Positions 7,293-14,667 of a stretch of DNA of 14,721 nt are shown piece after piece. The notes beneath the pieces were generated by a model. It saw nothing but the letters and a program-made list of their open reading frames with translations, had not been told where the DNA came from and ran no database searches. The DNA lies in NCBI GenBank assembly GCA_002478145.1, contig DLMI01000089.1, positions 1 through 14,721 of the forward strand, given 5' to 3'. Origin of the DNA: Acidobacteria bacterium UBA7540. GTDB taxonomy: Bacteria > Acidobacteriota > Terriglobia > UBA7540. A program made the position numbers and the translations under genes. Position 1 is the stretch's first letter. Every line of letters starts with the position of its first letter.

Positions 7293-10200
7293 ATGACGCA
7301 CGGTCGCGAGCGAACGATGAAGGCACTCCTGTCGCTTCTATTGTTTTTTGCGGCGGGATCAACCTCGAAGCCACTAGCACAGCACCACATCATCAGGGGG
7401 GACGCGGGGAGTCGGTTCAATAGCGCGGCAGCGCGCCAAGCGAATTCCCGCGCCGCGCGAATGAGCGCCAACGGCAAAGAAAAACGCCATGCGGATACTC
7501 ACGCGAATGATGCTGCCAGCGGACAGTGGACGCTGATCGGCCCGCAACCTCTACTCTTTACGGACCAGAGGCAACACTCTGGCCAGGTCAATGCGTTCGC
7601 CGTCGACCCAGGGAACTCGAGCGTGGTGTATTTGGGCGAGAACGGAGGCGGCGTGTGGAAGACTACCGACGGCGGACAGACCTGGACTCCTTTGACCGAC
7701 AACCAACCCTCGTTGGAGATCATGTCGCTGGCGCTCGATCCCACCAATCCCGACATCGTCTATGCTGGCACCGGCTTTTCAGACGCCTTTTTCGCCAACA
7801 TGGGGGCGGGAATACTCAAGTCCTCCGACGGGGGAAACACCTGGACGCAACTTCCGGGGCCGTTGCCGACCGGCTCAGGGCTTGAAGCGGCCATCTGGTC
7901 GCTGGCCGTCAGTCCCAGTGACGGTAATATCCTGCTCGCCGTGGGTCAGTCGGCTTCCGGCACAGCCGTCTATCGCTCGGGGGATGGTGGCAATACGTGG
8001 AATCAGGTTCTTGCCCCTAGCACGGCGCTGGGCACCCAGGTCATGTTCGATCCATCCAATGGCAGCACAGCCTATGCGTGCCTGGACACAGTCTATGAAT
8101 CAACCGATGGCGGCAACACCTGGACTGCCGCCAGTGGAACGGGGAGCAACGTCCTGCCAAGTGGGACCTCTCTCGCTCTGGGCATGGCCCCCTCGAGTCC
8201 GACCACGCTCTACGCTGGAAACTGTCCGTCCTCCGGCACCTTTATGTACAAAACCGTGGACGGCGGCCAAAATTGGACCCCGCTGCCGTCCATAGCCACG
8301 GGGTGCGCATGGATGGTTCGGGTGGATCCGGCGAACCCGAACGTTGTCGTGTCGGGAAGCGCTGGCGTGGCTGAATCTGTGGATGGGGGATCAAGCTGGA
8401 AGTTTGTCGACGCCGGCTTCGCGGGATTCCACGGCGGGATGGAGTTTTCGGCGGACGGCAGCGTCCTCTACCTCGGGACCGAAGGAGGAGTGTGGGCAGC
8501 CACCAACGTCACGGCCAATCCCTGGACACTTACCGACCTCAATGCCACGCTGGCGACAACCGACTTTTTCGGCATCGTGATTCATCCCACCAGCCCGAAA
8601 ATCGGCTTCGCTGGGTCACAAAGCAATGGCGTGGACATGTACTTGGGCGAATTGCTGTGGCAGACGGTTGCCTGTGATGATGGCGGGCCGGATTTCGCTT
8701 TCGACTTCATGAACCCGAGCACGATCTACGCTGCATGCGCCTCACCGCCGAGCGTGCAAAAGTCCACCGACAGCGGGGCCAGTTTCTCGCAGCCCCAAAA
8801 CGGCATCGATTCTAGCGAGTTTCTACCGGGGATGGCGCCGGGATTAGCGATGGACCCCGCGGATTCCGAGCGGCTCTATCTCGCCGCCGGCCACGTGTGG
8901 CAAACGAACGATGGCGCCGACACGTGGACGGCCATTTCACCGGTTCTAGGCCCTGGGAATGGGCTTACTCAGGCGCTGGCCGTAGCCCCGGCTGACCCGA
9001 ACACGGTCTATTGGGGGAACTCGAACGGCGTCTACGTCACCACCAACGCCCTGTCCGGCTCCGGCGCTACTTGGGCGAACATTGGCGCCGGATTGCCATC
9101 AAACTTGGTCCAGTGCAACTATTACGGACCGACTTGTATCTACCTAAACCAGATTGCCACCGATCCCTCGAGCGCCGGCACGGCGTATGCCGCATTCGCG
9201 AGCTACGTCAGCGGCCATGTTTACAAAACCACCAACCGCGGAGGGAATTGGACGGATATCAGTGGAAATCTCCCCAACCTTAAGGTCAATGATATCGCCG
9301 TCGATCCGGATGTCCCCAACACCTTGTATATTGCGACCGAGCAGGGCGTTTATGCGACGGCGGACGGAGGCAATACCTGGAATCTGCTAGGCGCCGGGCT
9401 GCCGAATGTAACGGTGACGGCGCTCAAGCTGCACCGGCCCACCCGCCTTCTGCGCGCCGCCACGCTGGGTCGAAGCGCGTGGGACCTGCAACTGGCCACG
9501 GTGGCCTCTCCGGTGGCGCTATCGACCACCAGCCTCTCGTTTGGGAACCAGGCTGGGGCCCAGACCGTTACACTCACCAATAACGGCACGGCGCCACTAA
9601 CCATCTACAGCGTTACCGCCCCAAACGGCTTCTCGCAGAGCAACACTTGCGGCATCCAGCTCCAGGCTGGAGGCAGTTGCTCGATAACGGTAAGCTTTGT
9701 CGCCAACGTGTCTGGCTCCTTCTCCGGTAACATCACCGTCATCGATGACGCTCCGGGAGAGCCGCAGTTGATTGCCGTGACCGGTACAGGGAGCGGCGCC
9801 CCGGACTTTTCCCTGTCCGTTCCCGCCGGATCGTCCCCTGCCACAGTTACACGGGGACAAACGGCAAGTTACGCCTTGAGTGTTATCCCTCAAGGAGGTT
9901 TCAACCAGACGGTATCGCTCGCGTGCACCGGGGCGCCTTCCGAGGCCACCTGCTCCGTGTCACCGGCCTCAGTCACGTTGGACGGCAAGGATGCTGCTAC
10001 CGCTACTGTGACAGTTACCACAACTGCCCCATCGCTTGTTGTGCGCGCCCCCTTTAACACGCCTACAAACGACCGCGCCTTCAGAGTTTTTCCACCGATG
10101 TGGGCTTGGGCTTTAGCCCTGATTGGTGTCCTGCTCGCATTAGGCTTATCCGGGAAGCTTCACCGCGTCCCGGCCCTGGCCAAGCTCGGTTTAGGACTCA

Positions 10201-10379
10201 TAATCCTCGTCGTAACGGCCTGGGTTGCGTGCGGGGGCGGCGCAGGGGGGGGTGGAGGGGGCGGAGGCGGGAACCCTGGCACGCCGTTAGGGACGTATAC
10301 CCTTACCGTTACTGGGACCTCTGTATCCGGCCCAACGACCCTGACGCACGGCCTCACACTGACGCTAACGGTGAATTGA
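7293..10379 (+). CDS. Large secreted BNR-repeat protein with ASH-like and Ig-like C-terminal domains
   Basis: This 1028-residue exported protein begins MTHGRERTMKALLSLLLFFA, a signal peptide. ATG 7293 is supported by GGGGGAG at about 7280-7287. From residue 70 to about 735 it carries some ten BNR/Asp-box motifs, such as TTDGGQTWTPL, SSDGGNTWTQL, STDGGNTWTAA, TNDGADTWTAI and TADGGNTWNLL. These are typical of beta-propellers of the sortilin/sialidase-like superfamily. An ASH/choice-of-anchor-D type domain follows (SLSFGNQAGAQTVTLTNNGT, about 750-830), then an Ig-like domain opening PDFSLSV (about 830-915). Two hydrophobic segments come next (about 936-954 and 968-980), then ACGGG and a poly-Gly tract, then a short strand TYTLTVTGTS to the end. 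No sialidase catalytic residues are recognised, so a binding or structural surface role is more likely than hydrolysis. It follows the VWFA-related gene by 45 bases and is probably co-transcribed. Confidence 0.88.
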   Translation: MTHGRERTMKALLSLLLFFAAGSTSKPLAQHHIIRGDAGSRFNSAAARQANSRAARMSANGKEKRHADTHANDAASGQWTLIGPQPLLFTDQRQHSGQVNAFAVDPGNSSVVYLGENGGGVWKTTDGGQTWTPLTDNQPSLEIMSLALDPTNPDIVYAGTGFSDAFFANMGAGILKSSDGGNTWTQLPGPLPTGSGLEAAIWSLAVSPSDGNILLAVGQSASGTAVYRSGDGGNTWNQVLAPSTALGTQVMFDPSNGSTAYACLDTVYESTDGGNTWTAASGTGSNVLPSGTSLALGMAPSSPTTLYAGNCPSSGTFMYKTVDGGQNWTPLPSIATGCAWMVRVDPANPNVVVSGSAGVAESVDGGSSWKFVDAGFAGFHGGMEFSADGSVLYLGTEGGVWAATNVTANPWTLTDLNATLATTDFFGIVIHPTSPKIGFAGSQSNGVDMYLGELLWQTVACDDGGPDFAFDFMNPSTIYAACASPPSVQKSTDSGASFSQPQNGIDSSEFLPGMAPGLAMDPADSERLYLAAGHVWQTNDGADTWTAISPVLGPGNGLTQALAVAPADPNTVYWGNSNGVYVTTNALSGSGATWANIGAGLPSNLVQCNYYGPTCIYLNQIATDPSSAGTAYAAFASYVSGHVYKTTNRGGNWTDISGNLPNLKVNDIAVDPDVPNTLYIATEQGVYATADGGNTWNLLGAGLPNVTVTALKLHRPTRLLRAATLGRSAWDLQLATVASPVALSTTSLSFGNQAGAQTVTLTNNGTAPLTIYSVTAPNGFSQSNTCGIQLQAGGSCSITVSFVANVSGSFSGNITVIDDAPGEPQLIAVTGTGSGAPDFSLSVPAGSSPATVTRGQTASYALSVIPQGGFNQTVSLACTGAPSEATCSVSPASVTLDGKDAATATVTVTTTAPSLVVRAPFNTPTNDRAFRVFPPMWAWALALIGVLLALGLSGKLHRVPALAKLGLGLIILVVTAWVACGGGAGGGGGGGGGNPGTPLGTYTLTVTGTSVSGPTTLTHGLTLTLTVN
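10231..10271 (+). repeat. G-rich low-complexity tract with four G-runs
   Basis: G-runs of 5, 8, 5 and 3 lie at 10233-10237, 10245-10252, 10257-10261 and 10269-10271, within the poly-Gly codons of the BNR gene. The spacing (7, 4 and 7 bases) allows a G-quadruplex on the coding strand. The 8-G run could slip during replication. Confidence 0.6.
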
Positions 10380-10457
10380 GAAGTCGGTTTCAGGGTTCGA
10401 GCATCAGAGGTAAAACGCTCAAGGGGGGAAGCCGAAGGTAGCGTGCAGCGAACCTCT

Positions 10458-11131
10458 AATGCCTGGACCAGGTAGCGTCGCCGGACGGCCTGTGGGTGAA
10501 TCTGTTCATCGCCGGTCAAGTGAACGCGAACCTCGCGGGCAAGAAGGTCACTCTGCGGCAGTCCGGCAACTATCCGTGGGATGGGAAGATCAAGCTTACC
10601 GTGGGCGTGGAAGCGCCACAGGATTTCGCCATCTGCGTGCGCATTCCGGGATGGGCTCCCAGTGCGGATTTCCAGGTCAGGGGAGAGAAATTCTCTCCCC
10701 ACGTCGTTAACGGTTACGCTGAAATCCGGCGGTACTAGACGAACGGGGACACGATTGACCTGACTCTGCCCATGGATATCCAACGGCTCGAAGCCAATCC
10801 CCAAGTTCTGTACGATCATGGCAAGACCGCGCTTCGGCGCGGGCCGCTTATCTATTGCCTGGAGCAGGCGGACCAAGAGGCGCCGGTAGAGCAGATCACT
10901 CTGCCGCTGGGAGCGCAGCTTGAAAGCCAATACGCGCCTGGGCTTCTGGACGGCATAACGGTCATCAAGGGTCAGGGACTCTTGCGCCCGCTTGACGATT
11001 GGAAAGATGTGCTCTACCAGCCGGTTCATCCCCCAGCTACCAAGCCGGTTCCGATCACTGCCGTTCCTTACTGCATCTGGGGCAATCGCGGACTGGGGAA
11101 GATGGCCGTCTGGCTGAACACAACGCCGTAG
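10458..11131 (+). pseudogene. GH127 (DUF1680)-like beta-L-arabinofuranosidase, C-terminal remnant with internal stop
   Basis: GH127 enzymes remove beta-L-arabinofuranose from plant glycans. Starting just after an in-frame TAA (about 10455), the frame reads DGLWVNLFIAGQVNA, TLRQSGNYPWDGKIKLTV, FAICVRIPGWAP and GYAEIRRY, then TAG at 10736-10738. It continues in the same frame as TNGDTIDLTLPMDIQRLEAN, LRRGPLIYCLE, ITVIKGQGLL and VPYCIWGNRGLGKMAVWL, ending at 11131. These are the C-terminal beta-sandwich motifs of the family, including 'RIPGW' and 'RGPlvYclE'. The family usually has W where the TAG stands ('R.W..GDt'), so one TGG-to-TAG change explains the break. The N-terminal catalytic (alpha/alpha)6 barrel, about two thirds of the protein, is absent. 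It must be nonfunctional. No stop-codon suppression is indicated. Confidence 0.8.
10680..10700. repeat. 21-base perfect palindrome in the GH127 remnant
   Basis: The arms GGGGAGAGAA (10680-10689) and TTCTCTCCCC (10691-10700) are exactly complementary around a single A at 10690. It lies within the codons for GEKFSP, 36 bases before the nonsense codon. It may be a chance structure, or a protein-binding palindrome if the dead gene has been exapted. Confidence 0.5.
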
Positions 11132-11243
11132 TGCGTGACAACCAGCCTGATAGTCAGCCTCGATGCGCTGAAAACGCTGGACATCCGTCTGGGAATGGAG
11201 TAAACCCTAGCTTCGCCGAACGCATGTCACACTGGAGGGTAAG

Positions 11244-12911
11244 ATGAATCGCAGACGATTCCTTCGTAACAGCAGTCTTGCGGCGCTGGGCGCGCTGACG
11301 ATGAAGGCGGGAAGCCATCCATCGCTCGCCGTGCCGGCACCTGGTGCCGAATCGAAGCGCGCCCGCCTTGACGTGATTTGGGGCGACCGGGTGGGGAAGA
11401 TCAACCGCAACATCTATGGCCACTTCACCGAACACTTGGGAAGCTGCATTTACGACGCCATGTGGGTGGGCGAAGGCTCGGCCATCCCGAACCAGAACGG
11501 CCTGCGTAAAGACACCATTGAAGCACTCAAGCGTATCAGGGCGCCGATCATTCGCTGGCCGGGCGGCTGCTTTGCCGACCAGTATCACTGGCGCGACGGC
11601 GTCGGACCACGCGAGAAGCGGCCACGCATCTGGAACATCTGGTGGGGACGCGACGAGGGTAACGCCTTCGGCACCGACGAATTCATCCAGTACTGCCGGT
11701 TGAGCGGCGCCGCGCCGTACCTCTGCGTCAACGTGGGCTCGGGCTCTCCCCAGGAGGCCCTGGATTGGCTGGAGTACTGCAACGGCAAGGAAAGCACAAC
11801 CGTCACATCCCTGCGCGCCGCCAACGGACATCCCGAGCCTTACAACGTCCGCTATTGGTCGGTTGGCAATGAGAACTGGGGCTGCGGCGGAAACTTCGAC
11901 GCTGAGAGTTACGCCCGTGAGTATGCTCGCTATGTGACCTACCTGAATCGCTACGCCGAGCGGGGCACAGTAGAATTCGTCGCCTGCGGAGACTTCCGGG
12001 AGGACTGGAACCAGAAGTTCTTCGAGACTCTGCTCAAGCGCCCAGGCGCCCGTGGACAGGTTCGAGGCGTGAATCACCTCTCCGTTCACCATTATTACCG
12101 CGGGGGACTGGGGCAGGCAACAGAGTTCACTGATGAGGAGTACTATCGCGCGCTGGCGGGTGTCAGCGTGCTGGAGGGATATATCGAGGAGACCCTCGGC
12201 TTGATTCAGCACTACACCTCCCCCCAAAACCGCATCGGGATTGCCCTGGACGAATGGGGGATCTGGCATCCGGTGCCCAGCACTGGCGCGCAAGGGCTCT
12301 GGCAAAGCAACACGCTGCGGGATGCTCTTCTGGCCGCGGTGACTTTCAACTCTCTGAACTCCTATGGCGACGCCGTCTCCATGGCGAACATCGCCCAGAC
12401 ATTCAACGTGCTGCAGTGTATCGCGTTCACGAAGGGAGACAAATTCGCGCTCACCCCGACTTATCATGTGTTCGACCTCTATCAACCGCACATGGACGCG
12501 ATGGCATTGAAGACGGTTGTTGATTCCCCCACTTACACCCTCAAGCCGCTGACTCAGCTACCACCTCAGTTCCTGGCTCAGCTAGGCGGACGCGGCGAGA
12601 CGACGCGCACCTATCTAAGCGCCTCGGCCTCCCTGAACGAGGCTCAGAAGCAGATTTGCCTGACTCTGGTCAACCAGCACTTGACCGAGCCCTTGGAGGT
12701 CGAGATCCAAATCCCCGGCCTGGATAGCCCTGGGGCGCGCGGCGGCACTCTGCGGGAACTCACTTCGGGCAACGCGCGGGATGAAAACACCCTGGAAAAG
12801 CCGGAGGTCGTCCGGCCGTCAGCGCCCAAGCAGCTTACCGTCCAAGGGAACAAGTTCACTCAGCTTGTTCCACCGCACACCGTGCAGGCGCTCGTTCTCC
12901 ATGTGGGCTAG
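11244..12911 (+). CDS. GH51 alpha-L-arabinofuranosidase, Tat-exported
   Basis: This 555-residue retaining glycosidase removes alpha-L-arabinofuranosyl side chains from arabinan, arabinoxylan or arabinogalactan. A twin-arginine signal, MNRRRFLRNSSLAALGAL, implies folded export. The (beta/alpha)8 barrel carries the family landmarks: INRNIYGHFTEHLGSCIYDA (about 53-72), RWPGGCFADQYHW (104-116), and YWSVGNENWGCGG with the presumed acid/base Glu210. LSVHHYYRGG (279-288) and IALDEWGIWHP with the presumed nucleophile Glu337 complete the site. A C-terminal beta-sandwich follows from about 430. ATG 11244 is preceded by GGAGG at 11234-11238 with ideal spacing. Length and motifs are normal for GH51, so it should be active. 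It is 112 bases downstream of the dead GH127 remnant, with no clear promoter of its own; a weak operator-like TGAAAACGCT lies at 11169-11178. Confidence 0.95.
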   Translation: MNRRRFLRNSSLAALGALTMKAGSHPSLAVPAPGAESKRARLDVIWGDRVGKINRNIYGHFTEHLGSCIYDAMWVGEGSAIPNQNGLRKDTIEALKRIRAPIIRWPGGCFADQYHWRDGVGPREKRPRIWNIWWGRDEGNAFGTDEFIQYCRLSGAAPYLCVNVGSGSPQEALDWLEYCNGKESTTVTSLRAANGHPEPYNVRYWSVGNENWGCGGNFDAESYAREYARYVTYLNRYAERGTVEFVACGDFREDWNQKFFETLLKRPGARGQVRGVNHLSVHHYYRGGLGQATEFTDEEYYRALAGVSVLEGYIEETLGLIQHYTSPQNRIGIALDEWGIWHPVPSTGAQGLWQSNTLRDALLAAVTFNSLNSYGDAVSMANIAQTFNVLQCIAFTKGDKFALTPTYHVFDLYQPHMDAMALKTVVDSPTYTLKPLTQLPPQFLAQLGGRGETTRTYLSASASLNEAQKQICLTLVNQHLTEPLEVEIQIPGLDSPGARGGTLRELTSGNARDENTLEKPEVVRPSAPKQLTVQGNKFTQLVPPHTVQALVLHVG

Positions 12912-13075
12912 GCTTGCGCCGACGACAAGGCAAGGAGCCGTGGCGAACCCCGAGGCGGAAGCCCCCCAGGCGCTGCTGAAGCAGCTCGATGCAGAACGCG
13001 CGGCGAGCGCGTCGTCAGGAATCTCAGGGGAAAATCTCCGGACTTGTGGACAGATTCGCCTCGGCGTGGTCGCCT

Positions 13076-13105
13076 GCCCGGGGTTTGGTGACGCCACAAC
13101 CGGGC
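13076..13105. terminator. Possible stem-loop between convergent GH51 and TPR genes
   Basis: GCCC (13076-13079) pairs with GGGC (13102-13105), then GGTT (13082-13085) with AACC (13098-13101), and TGG (13086-13088) with CCA (13094-13096). There is a two-G bulge and a TGACG loop. It sits between the converging ends of the two genes and could act for both strands. There is no T-tract, so termination is uncertain. The rest of 12912-13124 shows no recognisable gene. Confidence 0.25.
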
Positions 13106-13124
13106 CAAGGTTCTGGGTGGCAGG

Positions 13125-14174
13125 TTACTTCTTCTTCAGCTCTGCGATCCGCTGATCCGCGTACTGTTGCAGCACGGTGCCGCGCCCTAATTCGGAGGCT
13201 TTCGTAAAAGCCTCCAACGCTTCGTTCTTCTTGCCTTCGTTCTCGTAAACCTCCCCGAGGCGGAAGTAGAGTTGGGGGTTGAGCGTCTGCGTCAAGGAGA
13301 CTGCGGTCTTGAGTTCTTGGATGGCCTTCTGAGACTCATCGCGGTCCATATAGACCATGCCAAGGGCGGCGTGCGCGTCCGAGGCAAGAGCACCCTTCTG
13401 CTTCTGCAATTGCTCGGGGCTTTCATTCGTCCGAGCGGGCAGGCTATCGATGAGCTTGAGGGCCCGATTGGCGTAAGTCTCCGCAAGCGAAAGCCGTTGG
13501 GCAGCCTCCCCGGGGCTGCCTTGAAGCATTCGTGGCTGCGGCAAGGCGAGGGCAACCACAACCAGGCTAAAGACGTTATCGGGATCCTGCTTCAGGCTCT
13601 TTTCACCGTATTCCACGAGCTTGTTCAGATCGCTTTTTTCCTGGTAAGCCTTGGCCGCCTGGAGGTAGACGTAGGACAAGAACTGGCTCTTGGGGAATCT
13701 GCTTTCAAACTCATCCACCATTCGTAGCCGCCTGTCGGGGTCCAACTCGTGCTCCATGGTCTTGAAGCCCATAGCCTCTTCATACGTCGCCTGAAGCGGC
13801 GCTCCAGTTGCGCTGGTCAGGGTGGCCGACTTCTCGCTCCTGCCCGTTGGGCCGGCCTTCCAGATGGCCTGAAGCATGTCGTCGTCAGCGCCCGCCCCGC
13901 GCATCTTTTGCTCGATCTTTCGATCCAGGTCGAAGTTCACCTTTCGTTCGTCCAGAGTCTTGTAGACGACGTCGAGGTTGTTTTTGTTCTTCTTGATGAG
14001 GCCCAGAACGTCGTCTTGAGTCAGAGGCTGCTGGGCAGGCACAGCATTGCGCGCGCGTTCGAGTCGCTCAGCCGCTGTGACCTGCTCCATACTTGGACGC
14101 TGCGGGGCCCGAGCCATGAGGGGGGAGGCAGACAGAATGAGGAGCAGGATGAACGTGCCGAATTGTTTGGTCAT
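13125..14174 (-). CDS. Secreted tetratricopeptide-repeat protein (minus strand)
   Basis: This 349-residue exported protein starts MTKQFGTFILLLILSASPLM with ARAPQ following, a clear Sec signal peptide. I prefer this ATG (14172-14174) to the in-frame ATG at 14190-14192. The extra six residues MECEIS would spoil the signal peptide, and a GGAG lies about 12 bases upstream of the internal start. After the signal is a helical region (LTQDDVLGLIKKNKNNLDVV, then DLDRKIEQKMRGAGADDDML) of a kind I associate with acidobacterial TPR proteins. TPR-like helices follow from about 150 (FLSYVYLQAAKAYQEKSDLN, VEYGEKSLKQDPDN) to a good repeat near the end (LYFRLGEVYENEGKKNEALE). No enzymatic motif is seen, so a scaffold role in the envelope is inferred. 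An operator-like site 50 bases upstream suggests control by the LacI regulator. Confidence 0.85.
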   Translation of the reverse strand: MTKQFGTFILLLILSASPLMARAPQRPSMEQVTAAERLERARNAVPAQQPLTQDDVLGLIKKNKNNLDVVYKTLDERKVNFDLDRKIEQKMRGAGADDDMLQAIWKAGPTGRSEKSATLTSATGAPLQATYEEAMGFKTMEHELDPDRRLRMVDEFESRFPKSQFLSYVYLQAAKAYQEKSDLNKLVEYGEKSLKQDPDNVFSLVVVALALPQPRMLQGSPGEAAQRLSLAETYANRALKLIDSLPARTNESPEQLQKQKGALASDAHAALGMVYMDRDESQKAIQELKTAVSLTQTLNPQLYFRLGEVYENEGKKNEALEAFTKASELGRGTVLQQYADQRIAELKKK

Positions 14175-14221
14175 GGATATTTCACACTCCATTCGATGGG
14201 CGATCTATCGGTGTCACTTCC

Positions 14222-14236
14222 GCTAAGCGCTTTCAG
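14222..14236. promoter_or_regulatory. Putative LacI-family operator O3, upstream of the minus-strand TPR gene
   Basis: AAGCGCTTTCA at 14225-14235 is identical over 11 bases to the site before the LacI gene. It lies about 50 bases before the preferred TPR start codon, in the 5' untranslated or promoter region. No good -10/-35 pair was recognised for this gene, so its exact position relative to transcription start is unknown. Confidence 0.55.
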
Positions 14237-14292
14237 TCATCCGGCCACTCCATTGCCACAGCGTTTGGCTGACCATAGTGAACTTTCCCTGT

Positions 14293-14313
14293 CGCCTTCT
14301 GTAAGGCGTTTTT
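14293..14313 (+). terminator. Intrinsic-terminator-like hairpin on the plus strand
   Basis: CGCCTT (14293-14298), loop CTGT, AAGGCG (14303-14308), then TTTTT (14309-14313). It has the form of a small rho-independent terminator reading left to right. No plus-strand gene ends here. It would stop antisense or read-through transcription before the promoter at 14453. Confidence 0.5.
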
Positions 14314-14322
14314 GCCACCAAC

Positions 14323-14343
14323 ATTTGGTTTCGTCAACCAAAT
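14323..14343. repeat. Inverted repeat, 8-base arms
   Basis: ATTTGGTT (14323-14330), spacer TCGTC, AACCAAAT (14336-14343) is a perfect inverted repeat. It lies ten bases after the terminator-like T-run and 110 bases before the right-edge promoter. It may be a second regulator's binding site or an RNA hairpin; nothing identifies the partner. Confidence 0.5.
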
Positions 14344-14452
14344 CTCTGGGGGCTCTTTCAGGCGGGGGGCGCCTCAGCGGACCTGCCTTTCGGGATCGGA
14401 GATGCTCCACCCCTAAGCCCAACTGGTGATCTCCAAAATTTTAAAAAACCTC

Positions 14453-14481
14453 TTGACACAGCCTATGAAAGATGATTTTAT
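14453..14481 (+). promoter_or_regulatory. Sigma70-type promoter for a gene beyond the right edge
   Basis: A perfect -35 box TTGACA (14453-14458) is followed after 17 bases by TTTTAT (14476-14481), a 4 of 6 match to TATAAT. An A/T-rich stretch (AAAATTTTAAAAAA) lies directly upstream like an UP element. Transcription would start near 14488, putting the operator-like site at 14494 over the start, as expected for a repressed promoter. Confidence 0.6.
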
Positions 14482-14490
14482 ATGGCGCAC

Positions 14491-14508
14491 GGATGAAAGC
14501 GCTTGCGC
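14491..14508. promoter_or_regulatory. Putative LacI-family operator O4 at the right-edge promoter
   Basis: TGAAAGCGCTT (14494-14504) is the exact reverse complement of AAGCGCTTTCA found at the other two sites. It begins about 13 bases after the -10 box, so a bound repressor would block transcription initiation. Confidence 0.6.
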
Positions 14509-14667
14509 TAACGCCGGGTGGTGAGTGCAGCCCAGCCGCCACGGGCTGACGGGAGATTCAGTTCGGGTTCAACGTGGAACAGTTGGTTCTTCAGAAATGA
14601 AAGTCCGTGGCCTTGGCTATCTCGTGAATCGGCGATATTGGACCTAGCCTGTCGTTCGGAAAACTCA

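Noticed and set aside
7650..9390. Recurring DGGNTWT codons that look like a DNA repeat array
   Set aside because: They are diverged protein-level Asp-box motifs at irregular spacing, not a CRISPR or satellite array.
10160..11029. Minus-strand open frame (289 codons) across the BNR gene end and the GH127 remnant
   Set aside because: Its C-terminal part is a poly-Pro run made by the complement of the G-tract; the plus-strand reading has domain motifs and this has none.
11154..12491. Long open frame (445 codons) on the minus strand opposite GH51
   Set aside because: It lies antisense to a clear GH51 gene, has no recognisable motif, and is what high-GC codon bias produces on the opposite strand.
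12912..13124. Open frames between GH51 and the convergent TPR gene
   Set aside because: They overlap real gene ends, have no starts with ribosome-binding sites and no recognisable motif.
14597..14647. Short frame MKVRGLGYLVNRRYWT
   Set aside because: Only 16 codons, no ribosome-binding site, no known family.
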